Positions 48,501-59,390 of a stretch of 64,000 bases of DNA are shown here, in pieces. The translations under genes were made by a program, and so were the position numbers. The notes beneath the pieces are model-generated. The model had not been told where the DNA came from. It saw only the letters and a list, made by a program, of their open reading frames with translations, and did no database searches. Numbering within the stretch: the first letter of the stretch is position 1; each line of letters begins with the position of its first letter. Origin of the DNA: Asterias rubens (Eukaryota > Echinodermata > Asteroidea > Forcipulatida > Asteriidae); the NCBI RefSeq assembly GCF_902459465.1, contig NC_047066.1, forward strand, positions 3,818,377 through 3,882,376. The letters are read 5' to 3'.

Positions 48501-51500
48501 TTCAGAGTTGTTTATATTATATTTCCATGTATTTTTGTATAAATGGTTAATTTTTAGTGTAATTTGTATATAACATAATATTTTTAGACACGCAAAACCA
48601 AAACGAATTTCACTGTACTAATATTTGTTTTTTACAAGTGACAATAAAACATTATTCTATTATTCTATTCTTTTAATACATGTAATTATTATTATTATTA
48701 TGACGCAGTTTTTCATTATTCACATACCATGTGAAGTTGAGGAGTAGCTTCTGGAAGCATTTCTTGAGGAATATTCTGTCCCTTGATCCCCGGGCAAAGC
48801 CAATCTTGAAGACTCTAAATACGGCCCAAGCATGGACCGGTGGATTCACGTCACCAAAGGCAAACTCGTAAGCCGGGATCTACGGATTCACAAAATTCAA
48901 TAATAGGACAATTGTTCAATTATTTGAAACCATTTATTTAGCCGTTTTGTTGCAGCGTAGAGGTATAACAAAGCAAACTACCAAGCATGATGTCAAAGCA
49001 TTGTCATTTTGACGAGCACCGTCAATGGCAGAAGTGTTTTTCTGTTTTCAAAACTTGAGACTTGGGGCCTGATTTTTTAATTGATAATTACGAAAAGTTC
49101 ATTAGTGTAAAAATATCCAAATTACATTTGAATGGTAAACCAACGCACTCAAGTAGCTGTTTAACAATTGAACCTTACCTGTCCATTTGGGGCCATGTAC
49201 CATTCTCGAAGGAAGAGCAAGAGTTGGTCCTTAGCGAAGGTTGGGTCGAGCTTAGCGAAAGGAATCATGTGGAATGCCAGATCCCATGAGGCGTACTGTT
49301 ACACAAAAATACAATAAAACATGTTACAAACAATACATTTTTTTTTTTTTGCACTTAAATGGCTTTTCATAGTTTTCCATCTTCAGTTGACGAAAACTTG
49401 GGCTGTGACTTTGCAAAGAAGGATCTGTAGACAGTTCCAGAAAGACAGCATCTTACGGGCAACTTGGGTTTTGGCTTTGAGCTGAGTTGATTCTGAGTTG
49501 TTTAACTTTTCTACACAGCCCAGTAGTTCGCCCACCAATCATGTGCAAGGAATTTGATAAAACACGAATATAAGAGATGTTAAATTTGCATCGGGGATGA
49601 AGAATATTGCAAGGGTCGTGGGTTCGAATCCACACCCAAGTAACATGCCTGTGATATTTTGTCACAGGACTCGGGAAAGTATAGAGTATACAGTGCTGGC
49701 ACACATCGGCGTATGGGTAAAAACCAAAATTAAAACACGCATAGTTGTGCATTTAAAGATTTGCTCGTAGAGTAAGCCGATTGACAGTACACTAAGTGAC
49801 GCCAACTTTCAATTGATCTATCTTTATCAGTCAACCTCTTACCCAGGGATACTCCCATTTGTCCGGCATAGAGATGATGTCCATATTGTGCAGGTGTTTC
49901 CACTCCACGTTGCGCCCCTGGTTGCGACTCTCTGGCGGTCTGGGGGTCTCCCGGTCTCCCTTGAGCCAACTCTTGACGATGTAGTGGTAGAACTGCTTGC
50001 TCCAGAGTAGACTCGCGTAGGCTTGCCTGGCTACGTTGTACTCCTCTGGATTATAGGTGGATGGGATGATCTGTTTTGGGATTGAGAAGATTAAGTCCCC
50101 ACTCTTTGCCATGAGACCAAACAAACAAAAAACTTCTTTTCTGGTTACATATCATTTTGTAAATAGGGTCGGTACATGGTTGTAGGTCGAAAAGTTTTGT
50201 TTTGTTTACACTTTGTTTTTATTCTGATACAGTCTGACAAGTGTCTAATAATTCCATACTTAACCAATTAAATTCTCCCCCCCCCCCCAAAAAAAGGTGT
50301 TCCTAAATGCCTCATAGAGGTCTTCAGTATACTTTTAACTCACATAAGGTACTCAGAAGATGTTGCTGGTTAACGTGGAGGTACGATTGTGTCAGATGTA
50401 TGTAAAAAAACAGATAAATTTCCAGCTAAAATTGTTTCCAAAATCCTCAGTGCACAACTTCTGTCCAGTCCCCACTCGTGGAGCGCATTCAACAGGTTAA
50501 CCAACGGTCTAAATACTTGACCACGGTGAACCTTTTTGTTTTTCAATTGCAAAATGTTTCTGATCTTAAATTAATTTACACTAACCGTGGAATAGAAATC
50601 ATCCGTTTCTTGTTTCCTCGTCTTGAAGACATCATCGAATGCTTCCTTCCCGAAGCACTCCCCGGATGGCTCGTCCTCCTTGGTGCAGAATCTTGTCCTG
50701 ATCACCGCCTCCTCACCGGGAGCCACCTCCAGGATGTAGTGTGCTGCACACTTTGTGCCTCTGTTCCTGCCATCTATGGCGTCTTTCTCACCTGGAAAAG
50801 TGCAAACAGGGATGTGGTTGAACTTTGACCCTACATGTCTATCAGGCAGGCCTGGAAATTCATCTTTGAGGCTATTTTAGTTTTGCAAAGCGCACTTCCA
50901 TTGGAAAAATATTAAAGTCCATGTGGAACTTTTGAAAAGACACCTAGGCAAAGACCAGGGCCCAATTTCATAGAGCTGCTAAGCACGAAAATTTGCTTAA
51001 CATGAAATTTCTTCCTTGATAAAAAGAGGATTACCAACCAAATTTCCATTTGTTGCATATTGCTTGTTACTGGTATTCAGCTCTTGTTTGCCTATCCCTG
51101 AAAATCACATGGACATTGGGTTGGTGATCCTGTTTTTGTCAAGGCAAACATTTCATGGTAAGCAAATTTGTGTGCTTAGCAGCTCTATGAAATTTGGCCC
51201 TGGTGCAACAGAGCCATGTCCTCTCTGGCCTCTGTGTAGACCCAGAACTGTGTCCATTTTAATAGAGCTCCTTAGCGACCCATTTCGTGCTTACTGTACG
51301 ATTTACATTTCATAGCGCTGCCTACTGTAGGCAAACAAAAGGGCATGCTAACCTGCCAGTGCTTACTGTGAAAATGAATAACATATTACAAATCCATGGT
51401 GAACAGGCAAGATGGCCGCCTTATTTTTTTGTCTGCCTGTGAAATACGCTTATAAATGCTTATGCAAATTTTTCTGCAACAGTATGCTTGAAGTCTTTTT

Positions 51501-54500
51501 CAGATTCAAATACGTACTTTAGAAACTAAGTTAATTCTAGAGGGAGTCCTTCCTTACAATGTTTTATACTATCAACAGCTCTCCTCTACTCCTTACCAAG
51601 TAAGTTTTGATGGTAATAATTATATACTTTGAGTAATTACCAAAAGTGTCCAGGTGTTGATTTCACAAAGAAATAGTAAAAACTTAAGGCTAGTCCTAAG
51701 TTAGGACGAGTAACTAGTCCTAACTTGAGATAAGACTAGTCTTAACTCTTTGTGAAATCCACCCCTGTGCCTTTAAGTAACTAGTGCCGATGCACCAGCT
51801 TACCATCTACGACGTATCGATGGAAGGCGTCCCGAACATATTTGGTATAGTTGTCAATCCCATACAGTTTCTGGGAGTTGGTCTCATTCTCTGTGAAGAG
51901 TACAGACGGCTCGCTACCATCGGGTGAAACATCGTACATGATGGTCATCTTGTCTGCAGGGGAAATTGATAATAAATAATTATAATCAGTTTTCATATAG
52001 CGCCTTATTTACAGACATCTCAAAGCACCTACTATGTTGTTATTAAGGCAAGTGGTGTGTCGTGGCCGAGTGGTCAAGTTAACCAAGCCCAAACTCTGGT
52101 GTTGTCAGCAGCAGAGTGTGGGTTCGCATCCCGGTCATGACACTTGTGCCCTTGAGCAAGGCACTTAACCATAATTGCTTCATAATAAGTTGGGAAGGTA
52201 GTGCATTTCTCTCTACCATTCAGGCTCCTAGTGGATGATCCCCATGTTTACATCCTGGTGGCAGTTGATTTGGGTCTACAGCCCAATTCAGGTAAAAGAA
52301 GCCCTCACCTTGGGGTGGTTGTCCAGCCTTGTTACCGTAGGCAATATCACATTACAAAAAAAAGTTCTTGAATTATGAGATCCACTTATTAAAACCTTCT
52401 AAGGGTTAGAAAGGTGCAGCCATCGATTTCACAAAACTCTTCCTAACTTAGTTTCAATCACAGGACTTAGGACAAGTTAAGTTCCGCACTTGCAGATGTT
52501 TATAGGATGCATTGAAGTCATCCTAAGTTAGGACGAATTACTCAACCTAACTCGACATATGATAAATCCTAGCGTTTCTTAAAATCAAAATGGCTCCTGG
52601 GTGCACTCTGCAGCCAAGTGTTAAAAAACCCAGAGCGTGCCCCTTCTCCTGACAACCTACCCAATGATTCGTGTGTAAGCGCTATCTTTCCATCTCTTCC
52701 TTGAGACATCCTCGGCTTCATTCCGCATCCCTCGTGGTCGCAGCCCCATATCCAGGTATTACGGAACCAGTACTGTGGCAGTACGTGAATGGTTGCGGTG
52801 TCCGGTCCACGGTTTACCACAGTGATGCGACAGAGCATATCATTTGGTGAATTCTTGGCGTACTCCGCGAAGACGTCCCAGTACTTGCTCTCCTTGAAGA
52901 CACCTGTTCAAGAACAACAATAAAGAATTGGTTTACCTGTCAGTATTATGTGTGCAGGAGATCCCTCAAGGATCGCTGAATCACCTTCTTGAAATGTAGG
53001 AGTTTCAGGCATGGATAGAGGAGATAAGCCTACAAGCTTACCAGTTCAAATTCAAACTCTGTGTCTGTAATACTCCTTGCTTTGCTTAACCCCTCAAGTG
53101 TGTGTACCCTGACTGGGCGTATAGTAGGTGTCTTTATAAACCCACAAGCATACGCTACTCAAGACTTCTGGTTCAAACTCTAAGTGTATGAGACACTCCT
53201 CTCTTTGCCTACTACCTCTCCAGGGTGTACCCTCACTCGGTGTGTATATAGGAGACGACCTTTTAACCCACTAGCATACCCTACTCGGGTATCCTGGTTC
53301 AAACTCTGGGTATGTGACACTCCTCTCTTTGCCTTACTAACAGATGTAAGGGTACACTTTCAATGTTTGTGAATACAGGTGGGTTTATGAACCCATGAAC
53401 CTACCCAAAATCTTCCAGCTCAAATTGAAGGTCTGTGATCCCCCCATCTTTTTTCTGCACAGGAAAGCACACAGACCTTTGCTACCAATTGGTAGTGGCT
53501 AAGCTATACCTAAACCTGTCTATCCTTTGACTAAATGGTGTCTTGGCACTAAGTCAATTGGTTTGTGGGTATGGGTAGTTTTATATACCTTGAACCTACC
53601 CGAAATCTTCAAGATCAAATTCAAGGTCTGTGATTCTCCACACTTTACTTCTGTCAAGGAAACCACACAGACCTTTGCTACAAACTGACTGTGCTATACT
53701 CTTCTCTAACCTGTCGACCCGTATACTAACAGGTGTGTTGGCACTCTATTAAAGGGGTTTGTGGGAACAGGTGGGCTGGTGAACCCGTGAACCTACCCGA
53801 ATCTTCCAGTTCAAATTCAAGTGCGGTGATTTTCTTCACTTTACTTCTGTCCAGGAAAGCACACAGACCGTTGCTAACAACTGGCTATGCTATTTTCTTT
53901 TCTCACGTGTCTACCCTTCTAGCCTTTTTGAGGTATGGCGGACACTGTAGGAGTACAATGTTTGGTTTGGTGGATAGAGGCAAACTTAGCCAAACCTAAT
54001 AGTGACGAGGCATTGTGTCTGCCAAATCTCAAAAAGGCTATGAGTTTGTGGGTATGGGTGGTTTAATAAAACTTACCCGAATCTTCCAGTTCAAATTCCG
54101 GGTCGGTGATGCTCCTCTCTCTACCCTGGCTCTCCAGCAAGGCGTATGGGTACTCCGACTGGGGGTACTTGTAGAGCGCCTTCATGTAGGAATGGGTGGG
54201 AGATGAGTCCAGGTAGTAGTAATTCTCTTTACAGTCTTCACCATGGTTACCCTGTGGTCCTAAAACATAACAAGTTACATTTGTTTTGTTAATATCAAAG
54301 GCACTGGACACCTTTGGTAGTTGTGAAAGAGCAGGGTTCTCAATTGGTGTATCCCAATATTTGCATAAAATAACAAATCTGTAAATATTTGGACTCAATT
54401 GGTCATAGTCGCATTGCTAGCCACAGTGGGACGATAAGTTTGTACAGGGGTCTTTTATGCGCCCTCATAAATTCTGTTACAACACACGGGACCTACAGCT

Positions 54501-56851
54501 TTACGTCCCATTTGAAGGATGAAGCAATGGTTTAATGTGTTGCTTAAGGACACAAGTGTCACGACTGACTAGACTGGGACTCGAACCCACACTCTGCTGA
54601 TGAGAAATACCAGAGTTTGAGTCTGGTGCTCTTAACCACTCGGCCACGACACTTCCACATTTCCTTTTCTTTTTCTTCAAAACATTGAGCTTACCTGTCA
54701 GGCCATACAGTCTTTCCTTCAAGATGGTATCTTTGCCGTTCCACAGTGCCAGACCAAAACATAATCTACACTGCCGATCTGTTATTCCAAGCAGTCCGTC
54801 CTCACCCCAGCGAAATGCACGGGAACGGGCGTGGTCGTGGGGGAAATAATCCCAGCTAAGAAAATAACAATAAACAACAACGTGACAAACAACTCAAGAG
54901 AGAATATTATGAACAATGACTTAAATTTCTCTACCATTTAAAAACTTGGCATGCAAAGTTCTACCTACATATACTGTAGTTGGTAAAAACAAGAGAAAAG
55001 ATATCTATCAATATCAATAGTTTGTCCCTGTGTTTAAAAAAAATTAAAAATTCTGAGAAACCAAACATTTTTATGTCTGCCATTGGACTCAGATCATCTT
55101 ACATTCCGTATACGTCAAACACAGCTTTTCAGGGAAGCTTTCGACTATCATTATCTTCAAACTGTGTAAGTTTAGTGTAAATCTGTGGACATTGTGTTTT
55201 TTTGTCCTACAAAAGTTACATACACCCTGTTAAGTTATAACTGTAATGTTTTGTTATTATCCTATCTTAATTCTAACTGCAATGTTTTGTTAGCCTAGTG
55301 GTGATCTTATCTTGGCTAGACAACCCATAAATTGTTAATCTAATCTTATCTTCTTAAATCAATTCCAATGATGTTTTGACAAGTGGAAGCAAGCCATTAC
55401 TAAATACAGTTGGTCCTTGGTGAAAACATGTATGAATATTATTTAGCACTTTATAACTAAGGCCAAGTAAAAACAGAAACATGTTTAGCGTCCCCGCCCG
55501 CTTCCTTTTTACAGGCCGCCTCCTTTTTTATTTTATTTTTTATTTTATTTTTTTATGCACATTTATTTTTTTATTTTTTTAATCTAGGGTTATTTTAAAT
55601 GATCATAACAAAAACAATCTGATTGTCTTGTCTGAATGCCTCGACTAAATTGTTTCATTTATGTTTTGTGTATTTCAGCAGTAGAAAAAACAATGGATAT
55701 TTGACATTTTTAACAAAGAATGGTGGCCATCTTGAAATAAAAAATAAAAAATAAAAAGCCCCTCTTCCTCCTTTTTTTGAAAAACCCGGACATGAAACAT
55801 GTTTTTTTTTTACTCGGCCTAGCCAGTCTGGCAGTACTATAAAAATAACATTACAGTAACATACATAGGGCTTGGTTCTTGGTTCGCGGTTCTTAGTTCT
55901 CGGTTCTTGGTTGAAAACGCTCAAAACAAAGTATTGACCCAATTCACCTGACTTCATCATCAGAATAATCTTGGATGCGCCATACTGGTGGGCTATGTCA
56001 CTGTGCGTTATCAGTGATCGTGCGCATTTTTGGGGATGCGGCGTTTAATACACATAAACCTATTGACCACCAAAATGGTGAGCGTGGCAGAGTCACAGCG
56101 TGTGACGTGCGTGCAAGGAGTCAAGGGCCTAAGACTTTCCAATAACTACTAAGTAACTTTGGGTTTGGGGTTCACTACATTTTAGGCTATTCAGAATGAT
56201 GTTTTCAAAGGTAGGGCCTAATAAAAGTTTAAAACAAACATCAGAAATCAGACTACAGTTTGAAGGATATCATTCATGCCTGCTAACTGCTAATAAATGG
56301 TTCATAATAAATAATGTTCAAACTAACAAAAGGAATGTTGCTACAAATGTTCTGTACTGAGACGGAGCAGGGCCTAAAGGCTAAATGGATGTTCTCAATT
56401 TTCCCACGATTTAATTATTTTAACTAGTTTTTACGCCCAAATGACTAAGCACGCCACTACTCCCACTACAGTCTAGCACTTTAGCAGTGTCACTTTTATT
56501 AGTTTTAGTTTAATAATAATAATATATAAAACAATATTTAAAAAATCAATTAATCATTCATATGTTTGTTTAATTATTGTAGCACTAGCACTAGCATTCT
56601 ACCTAGCAGCTACAGCTGTGATTTAAACGTAGCTATCGTAGCCAACAAATGCAACTATATGTATTGTTTGGAAAGTTTGTCGTGAGATAAAGTTCAAATT
56701 CAGCGACCGATATTTACCAGCTTCCATCGGGCGAGTAGTCTTCCCTGACCGTGCCCCACTGTCGCTCCGAGAGGTACGGGCCCCATCGCTTCCAGTTCTT
56801 CACTCGCTGGTCCGATTCAGCCAACCTCTCCTTCTCCATGATCAACGCCAT
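42561..56851 (-). CDS. GH63/MGH1-like glycoside hydrolase (YMR196W-type), 887 aa
   Basis: Probable alpha-glucoside or mannosylglycerate-type hydrolase; substrate unknown. Exons on the minus strand: 56851-56718, 54855-54695, 54259-54077, 52903-52661, 51953-51804, 50791-50586, 50070-49843, 49295-49179, 48879-48728, 47936-47816, 47323-47170, 47028-46826, 46001-45858, 44538-44409, 43936-43660, 42621-42561. Every junction is GT-AG, phases close, and the sum is 888 codons with the stop. Family signatures in order: [207 protein letters not shown]440 of SWDLAF is a candidate catalytic acid by analogy with (alpha/alpha)6-barrel relatives, unproven. There is no signal peptide, so a cytosolic location is likely. 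The ATG is in a good context (GAACAAGATGGCG). Confidence 0.95.
42843..43080. mobile_element. Foldback element with GACCCTTCCCATGAAATATG ends
   Basis: GACCCTTCCCATGAAATATG and CATATTTCATGGGAAGGGTC are perfect complements. The interior has two copies of GCGATTGTGCGTCTGC. It lies in the last intron of the GH63-like gene. Confidence 0.87.
44040..44320. mobile_element. Family E repeat
   Basis: Contains TTTGGTTTGCGATAACACCA, CTACTTGACAGGTAGATTAT and GACTAGCTTGCTCTAGCACC, as in the copy at 40010. It lies in the GH63-like intron between exons 14 and 15. Confidence 0.6.
44581..44927. mobile_element. MITE with GGCCAAGTAAAA terminal repeats, copy 1
   Basis: Left end GGCCAAGTAAAAAAAAAAAC; right end TTTTCTTTTACTCGGCC; about 33-bp imperfect inverted termini that include ACATGTTTCGCGTCC. 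It is flanked by TTA on both sides, which looks like a 3-bp target duplication. A second copy is at 55461-55819. It lies in the intron between exons 13 and 14 of the GH63-like gene. Confidence 0.85.
45262..45462 (-). mobile_element. tRNA-derived SINE, minus orientation, abutting the 48-bp array
   Basis: On the minus strand it reads GTGTCGTGGCCGAGCGGTTA (A box) then GTGGGTTTGAATCCCCAGCC (B box), and a body with GTTGGTCCCATGTGTTGTGT. The same body occurs at 54465-54655. Its tRNA head touches the last repeat of the array. Confidence 0.8.
45463..45894 (-). repeat. Nine identical 48-bp repeats, each carrying an exon 3' end and a splice donor
   Basis: The unit on the plus strand begins TTACTACTCACCTTTGACAA and ends CATATGGAGCCAGAAAC. 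Copies start every 48 bp, with CACCTTTGAC at 45471, 45519, 45567, 45615, 45663, 45711, 45759, 45807 and 45855, and I see no mismatch among them. Read on the gene strand, each unit encodes [12 protein letters not shown], then GTGAGTAGTAAG (VSSK if read through). The copy at 45855 is the real exon 13 end (donor after 45858). The other eight lie just downstream in the intron, all in the same frame. Confidence 0.95.
47443..47759. mobile_element. Foldback element family A, left end truncated
   Basis: Starts at TTACAAACCTGTGAAAATTT and ends TAGTTTCCACTGCCTTTAA. It lies in the GH63-like intron between exons 10 and 11. Confidence 0.8.
47966..48112. mobile_element. Foldback element with GGCCGTGTCCAAATTGGTGG ends
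   Basis: GTCCAAATTGGTGGCTACGG is answered by CCGTAGCCGCCAATTCGGAT; the interior is GC-rich. It lies directly upstream of the exon 10 acceptor of the GH63-like gene. Confidence 0.7.
48283..48665 (+). pseudogene. 3' end of a CR1/L2-like non-LTR retrotransposon with poly(A)-type tail
   Basis: The frame from 48283 reads [18 protein letters not shown], then an in-frame TAG, then [11 protein letters not shown], which fits an ORF2 C-terminus with one nonsense change. A 3' UTR follows with GACAATAAAACATTATTCTA repeats at the end. Inserted opposite to the host gene, in the GH63-like intron between exons 9 and 10. Confidence 0.55.
49610..49735 (+). mobile_element. tRNA-like SINE fragment
   Basis: GGGTCGTGGGTTCGAATCCA (B box) is followed by CACATCGGCGTATGGGTAAA. 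The tail resembles positions 10-40 of this window (CACATCGGTGTATATTATGG) and 44938-44960. Confidence 0.5.
50958..51202. mobile_element. Element family D in the GH63-like gene
   Basis: Ends are GGGCCCAATTTCATAGAGCT and AGCAGCTCTATGAAATTTGG, nearly perfect complements. A related piece follows at 51245-51480. Confidence 0.75.
51495..51770. mobile_element. Family A right end joined to a TTAGGACGAGTAAC foldback
   Basis: AGAGGGAGTCCTTCCTTACA to AAAGTGTCCAG is a left-truncated family A copy. It is directly followed by GATTTCACAAAGAAATAG ... CTTTGTGAAATC, a foldback with AGTTAGGACGAGTAACTAGT, and then CCTTTAA, the missing A end. This suggests insertion of the second element into the A terminus. Confidence 0.65.
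52058..52350 (+). mobile_element. tRNA-derived SINE, copy of 38880
   Basis: TGTCGTGGCCGAGTGGTCAA (A box) and GTGTGGGTTCGCATCCCGGT (B box), then GGGAAGGTAGTGCATTTCTC and CACCTTGGGGTGGTTGTCCA, as in the copy at 38880. It lies in the GH63-like intron between exons 4 and 5. Confidence 0.8.
52985..54130. repeat. Degenerate tandem array of GH63-like exon 3 donor-end copies
   Basis: The real exon 3 end (plus strand CTTACCCGAATCTTCCAGTT at 54073) recurs as AACCTACCCGAATCTTCCAG (53785), AACCTACCCGAAATCTTCAA (53592), AACCTACCCAAAATCTTCCA (53400) and, more decayed, near 53270, 53155 and 53030 (TTCAAACTCTGGGTATGTGA types). Spacing is about 115-290 bp. The first copies keep a GT dinucleotide at the donor position (minus strand GGGTAGGTT). 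Confidence 0.8.
54296..54415. mobile_element. Left fragment of a family A-like element
   Basis: AAAGGCACTGGACACCTTTG, then CAATTGGTGTATCCCAATAT and CATAAAATAACAAATCTG. The rest is missing. Confidence 0.55.
54465..54655 (-). mobile_element. tRNA-derived SINE, copy of 45262
   Basis: On the minus strand: TCGTGGCCGAGTGGTTAAGA (A box) and GTGGGTTCGAGTCCCAGTCT (B box), then ACACTTGTGTCCTTAAGCAA and the GGACGTAAAGCTGTAGGTCC body. It lies in the intron between GH63-like exons 2 and 3. Confidence 0.8.
55088..55215. mobile_element. Half copy of foldback family F
   Basis: TCAGGGAAGCTTTCGACTAT through AGTGTAAATCTGTGGACATT to TTTGTCCTACAAAAG matches the right arm of the copies at 21897 and 60568. Confidence 0.6.
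55461..55819. mobile_element. MITE with GGCCAAGTAAAA terminal repeats, copy 2
   Basis: Ends are GGCCAAGTAAAAACAGAAAC and TTTTTTTTTACTCGGCC. The interior matches 44581-44927 closely (AACAATGGATATTTGACATT, AAGCCCCTCTTCCTCCTTTT). It lies in GH63-like intron 1. Confidence 0.85.
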
Positions 56852-57547
56852 CTTGTTCCTCACCGATGACTGAGCAAGAGAGGCTGTCTACGTCCTTGTT
56901 GGCTAAAGAGACTTTGGAGTTCACTTTGCGAATTGGAGGAACATGGGCACTAGTTTTACATGTAAAATACCATGTCAATACTTCCTCGTCCATCCCCGCC
57001 GCATCATCACCGCACAAACAAGGCTAGTCTTGTTTCAGTAGTGACATGTCAACTTTGGTGACCTCTGTATTGCGTTGCCGCAAATCAGCCGTTATTTGAC
57101 TTAGAAGTGTCTTAGTAGGCAGGTAGCTCACATATGCGGGCGCTAGCAAACGCGTATAAGCAGTGGAGTTTTAGGCCCTATTTGAATATTAATAAAAAAG
57201 CAAATATCAGGAGTCTATCCGCCAATGTGATGTGAAACTGAGAGTAATTGTGTTAATTTGTATCGCTGAGGCTGCAGCTGCGTCGACTTCTAGTTGTTGG
57301 TGCTAAGGTTCATCCTCGTACATTTAGTCTCTTGAAGTTTTGTTTGCCTTTTCACATCGGCCTTTTATACTATTATTAGGAGACACCGTATTAGGTTCTC
57401 GTTTCTATTAATTTAAAGTCACCTGGAAATAGAATACTTTTTCTTTCAAACATAAGAGTATATGCCTACGAACAATAAAACAATTTTTTTGGTAATTGTT
57501 TGTCACACGATTTATATGTTTAAAAAATATATAAAGTTGTTTGGGGG

Positions 57548-57770
57548 CTGACTCCGCCTACCCCTTTTGTGACGTCAATCGAGGCAGACTTTGCCTGCAA
57601 TGCGTATAGTAAACACACGTGCAAAGTACATGTACGTCCAAGTCGTGAGCTGGTACATTTCAAAAAGTGTTTTTCTGCATTCAGCAGCAATACACCTGGT
57701 CGGCATTGCCGGAAGAAAAAAAAACCTCTACGCATTACAGGCAAAGTCTGCCTCGACTGACGTCACGAAC
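57548..57770. mobile_element. Foldback element with TGACGTCAATCGAGGCAGAC arms
   Basis: TGACGTCAATCGAGGCAGAC TTTGCCTG-type left arm and GGCAAAGTCTGCCTCGACTG right arm are complementary over about 35 bp. The interior holds CGTGCAAAGTACATGTACGT. Confidence 0.8.
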
Positions 57771-58603
57771 AGCGCCCTCTCGGGTCGGGGTCTACTCTTA
57801 AATTTGTAAATAACATAAGAACTGATTTTTTAAAATCTTAGTTATCTGTTTATTTCACATTCCACTCATCAAAACACATATATTAGTGACAAAGGCTTTA
57901 TTTTGAAAAAATACCACTTCCAGGTGACTTTAATATCCGTCCAATTTGGCTATTTGAAACTCTGCCAATCCGAATATGTAATTATTAGTCATCCCCACCC
58001 GATGAGAAAACCAGGGATGGAAATGCATTGTGAGCGTTAACTTGCTGATTCTGTATTTGCATAGGTGAGATTTTCAAGTTACAAAGTTTACAGTCTGTGT
58101 TAAAAAAACAGCCTGATTCACAATAACTTGAGTGTATTCATGAAGCATGATACCCTAGCATGAGCAGACGGTTGAGTCCGCCATTTCCAATTTGCATTTT
58201 AATGGGTTATTAAATATTAAAGAAAAATTAGGTGAAGTAAACGGATTAATGGGGATGGGATATATTGCGTATAAAATCACCTAGAATCGTCCCCTGCAAC
58301 TCTCGACATTTTTTTTTCTCGTTTAACCGTAACATTTCTGGTTCCACACCTAAAGGAGGGCATGCGCTAACAGTAAGCAATAATAATGGTGGATACAGCA
58401 CATGTCAGTTATTGATTTTGTTAAATCACTATAAGCACTATAGTGTTCGCCATATCTCCAAAAGGGTCATCCTCCATCCCCCATACACATTGTATCCCCT
58501 GCCTGACTACACTTATAAGCAATGTCCCACCGACAAAATTGGATTCCCAGAAGATGGCCTTATCAGTATTATTGATGCCGCGTCCCCTTCTAGTGTATCT
58601 CTA

Positions 58604-58873
58604 TGCATAACATAACAAACCGGTGAAAGTTTGAGCTTAATTATTGGTCGTTGAAGTTGCGAGATAACAATGGAAGAAAAAACAAAATCTGACCGTCTCG
58701 AAATCAAATTCGTGGATAATTACTTCTTTCTCAAAAACTACTTCACTTCAGAGGGAGCCGTTTCTCACAATGTTTTATATTTTCAACCTCTCCCCATTAC
58801 TCGTTATACCAAGTGACGTCTTATGCTAATAACTATTTTGAGTAATTACCAATAGTGTCCACTGCCTTTAAGT
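58604..58873. mobile_element. Foldback element family A, left truncated
   Basis: Starts near CATAACATAACAAACCGGTG and ends TAGTGTCCACTGCCTTTAA. Confidence 0.8.
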
Positions 58874-58975
58874 CGTTGACAAGCGTCGACAGAAAAAAGC
58901 AATCTAAGACGCTACCCGGAAGAATGGATGGGTGAAATAATAAAGTATCCTGCCTTGATAGACAAGTTTTTAATA

Positions 58976-59386
58976 GGTCAAAGACCAGTATTGTCAATTT
59001 ATTGTATCCCAACTTGTGAAAAAAATAACAAATAATTTTGTGAACAATTTGAGCTCATTTTTTTATGAAAGTAAATAAAAACATTATTGTTGCACAAGTT
59101 TCTGCGTGTGCTTTCAGATGAATAAAAGGGGCTTCAGGCCTGAAGTCTTGCATCAGATTGAAATATTTGAGTGAGAATTTAGAAATGACCTCCTTCTCAA
59201 GAACTATACGTTACTCCAGAAGAAGCCGTTTCTCACGATGTTAGATTGGTCCTTCCTCTATGGTTTGATAATATCCACACCCCCACCCCCACCCCCCCCC
59301 CCCCCTATAATTGCTCGTTACCAAGTCCGTTTTATGCTAATAATTATTTTGAGTAATAAACAATAGTGTCCACTGCCTCTTAAAGC
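58976..59386. mobile_element. Foldback element family A, diverged, with poly-C insertion
   Basis: GGTCAAAGACCAGTATTGTC through AAGCCGTTTCTCACGATG to TAGTGTCCACTGCCTCTTAA. A C-rich run (59279-59305) interrupts the right arm. Confidence 0.7.
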
Positions 59387-59390
59387 CATT

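Noticed and set aside
49831-50124. Reading GH63-like exon 7 from an upstream in-frame start ([11 protein letters not shown]...)
   Set aside because: The acceptor CCCAAAACAG before ATCATCCCATCC joins in phase with exon 6 (FYST then IIPST), so the extra residues are intronic.
52058-52150. Functional tRNA-Ser/Leu gene
   Set aside because: It has A and B box motifs but is followed by a conserved SINE body, occurs in several copies and has imperfect acceptor-stem pairing. The same holds for 38880, 45369 and 54553.
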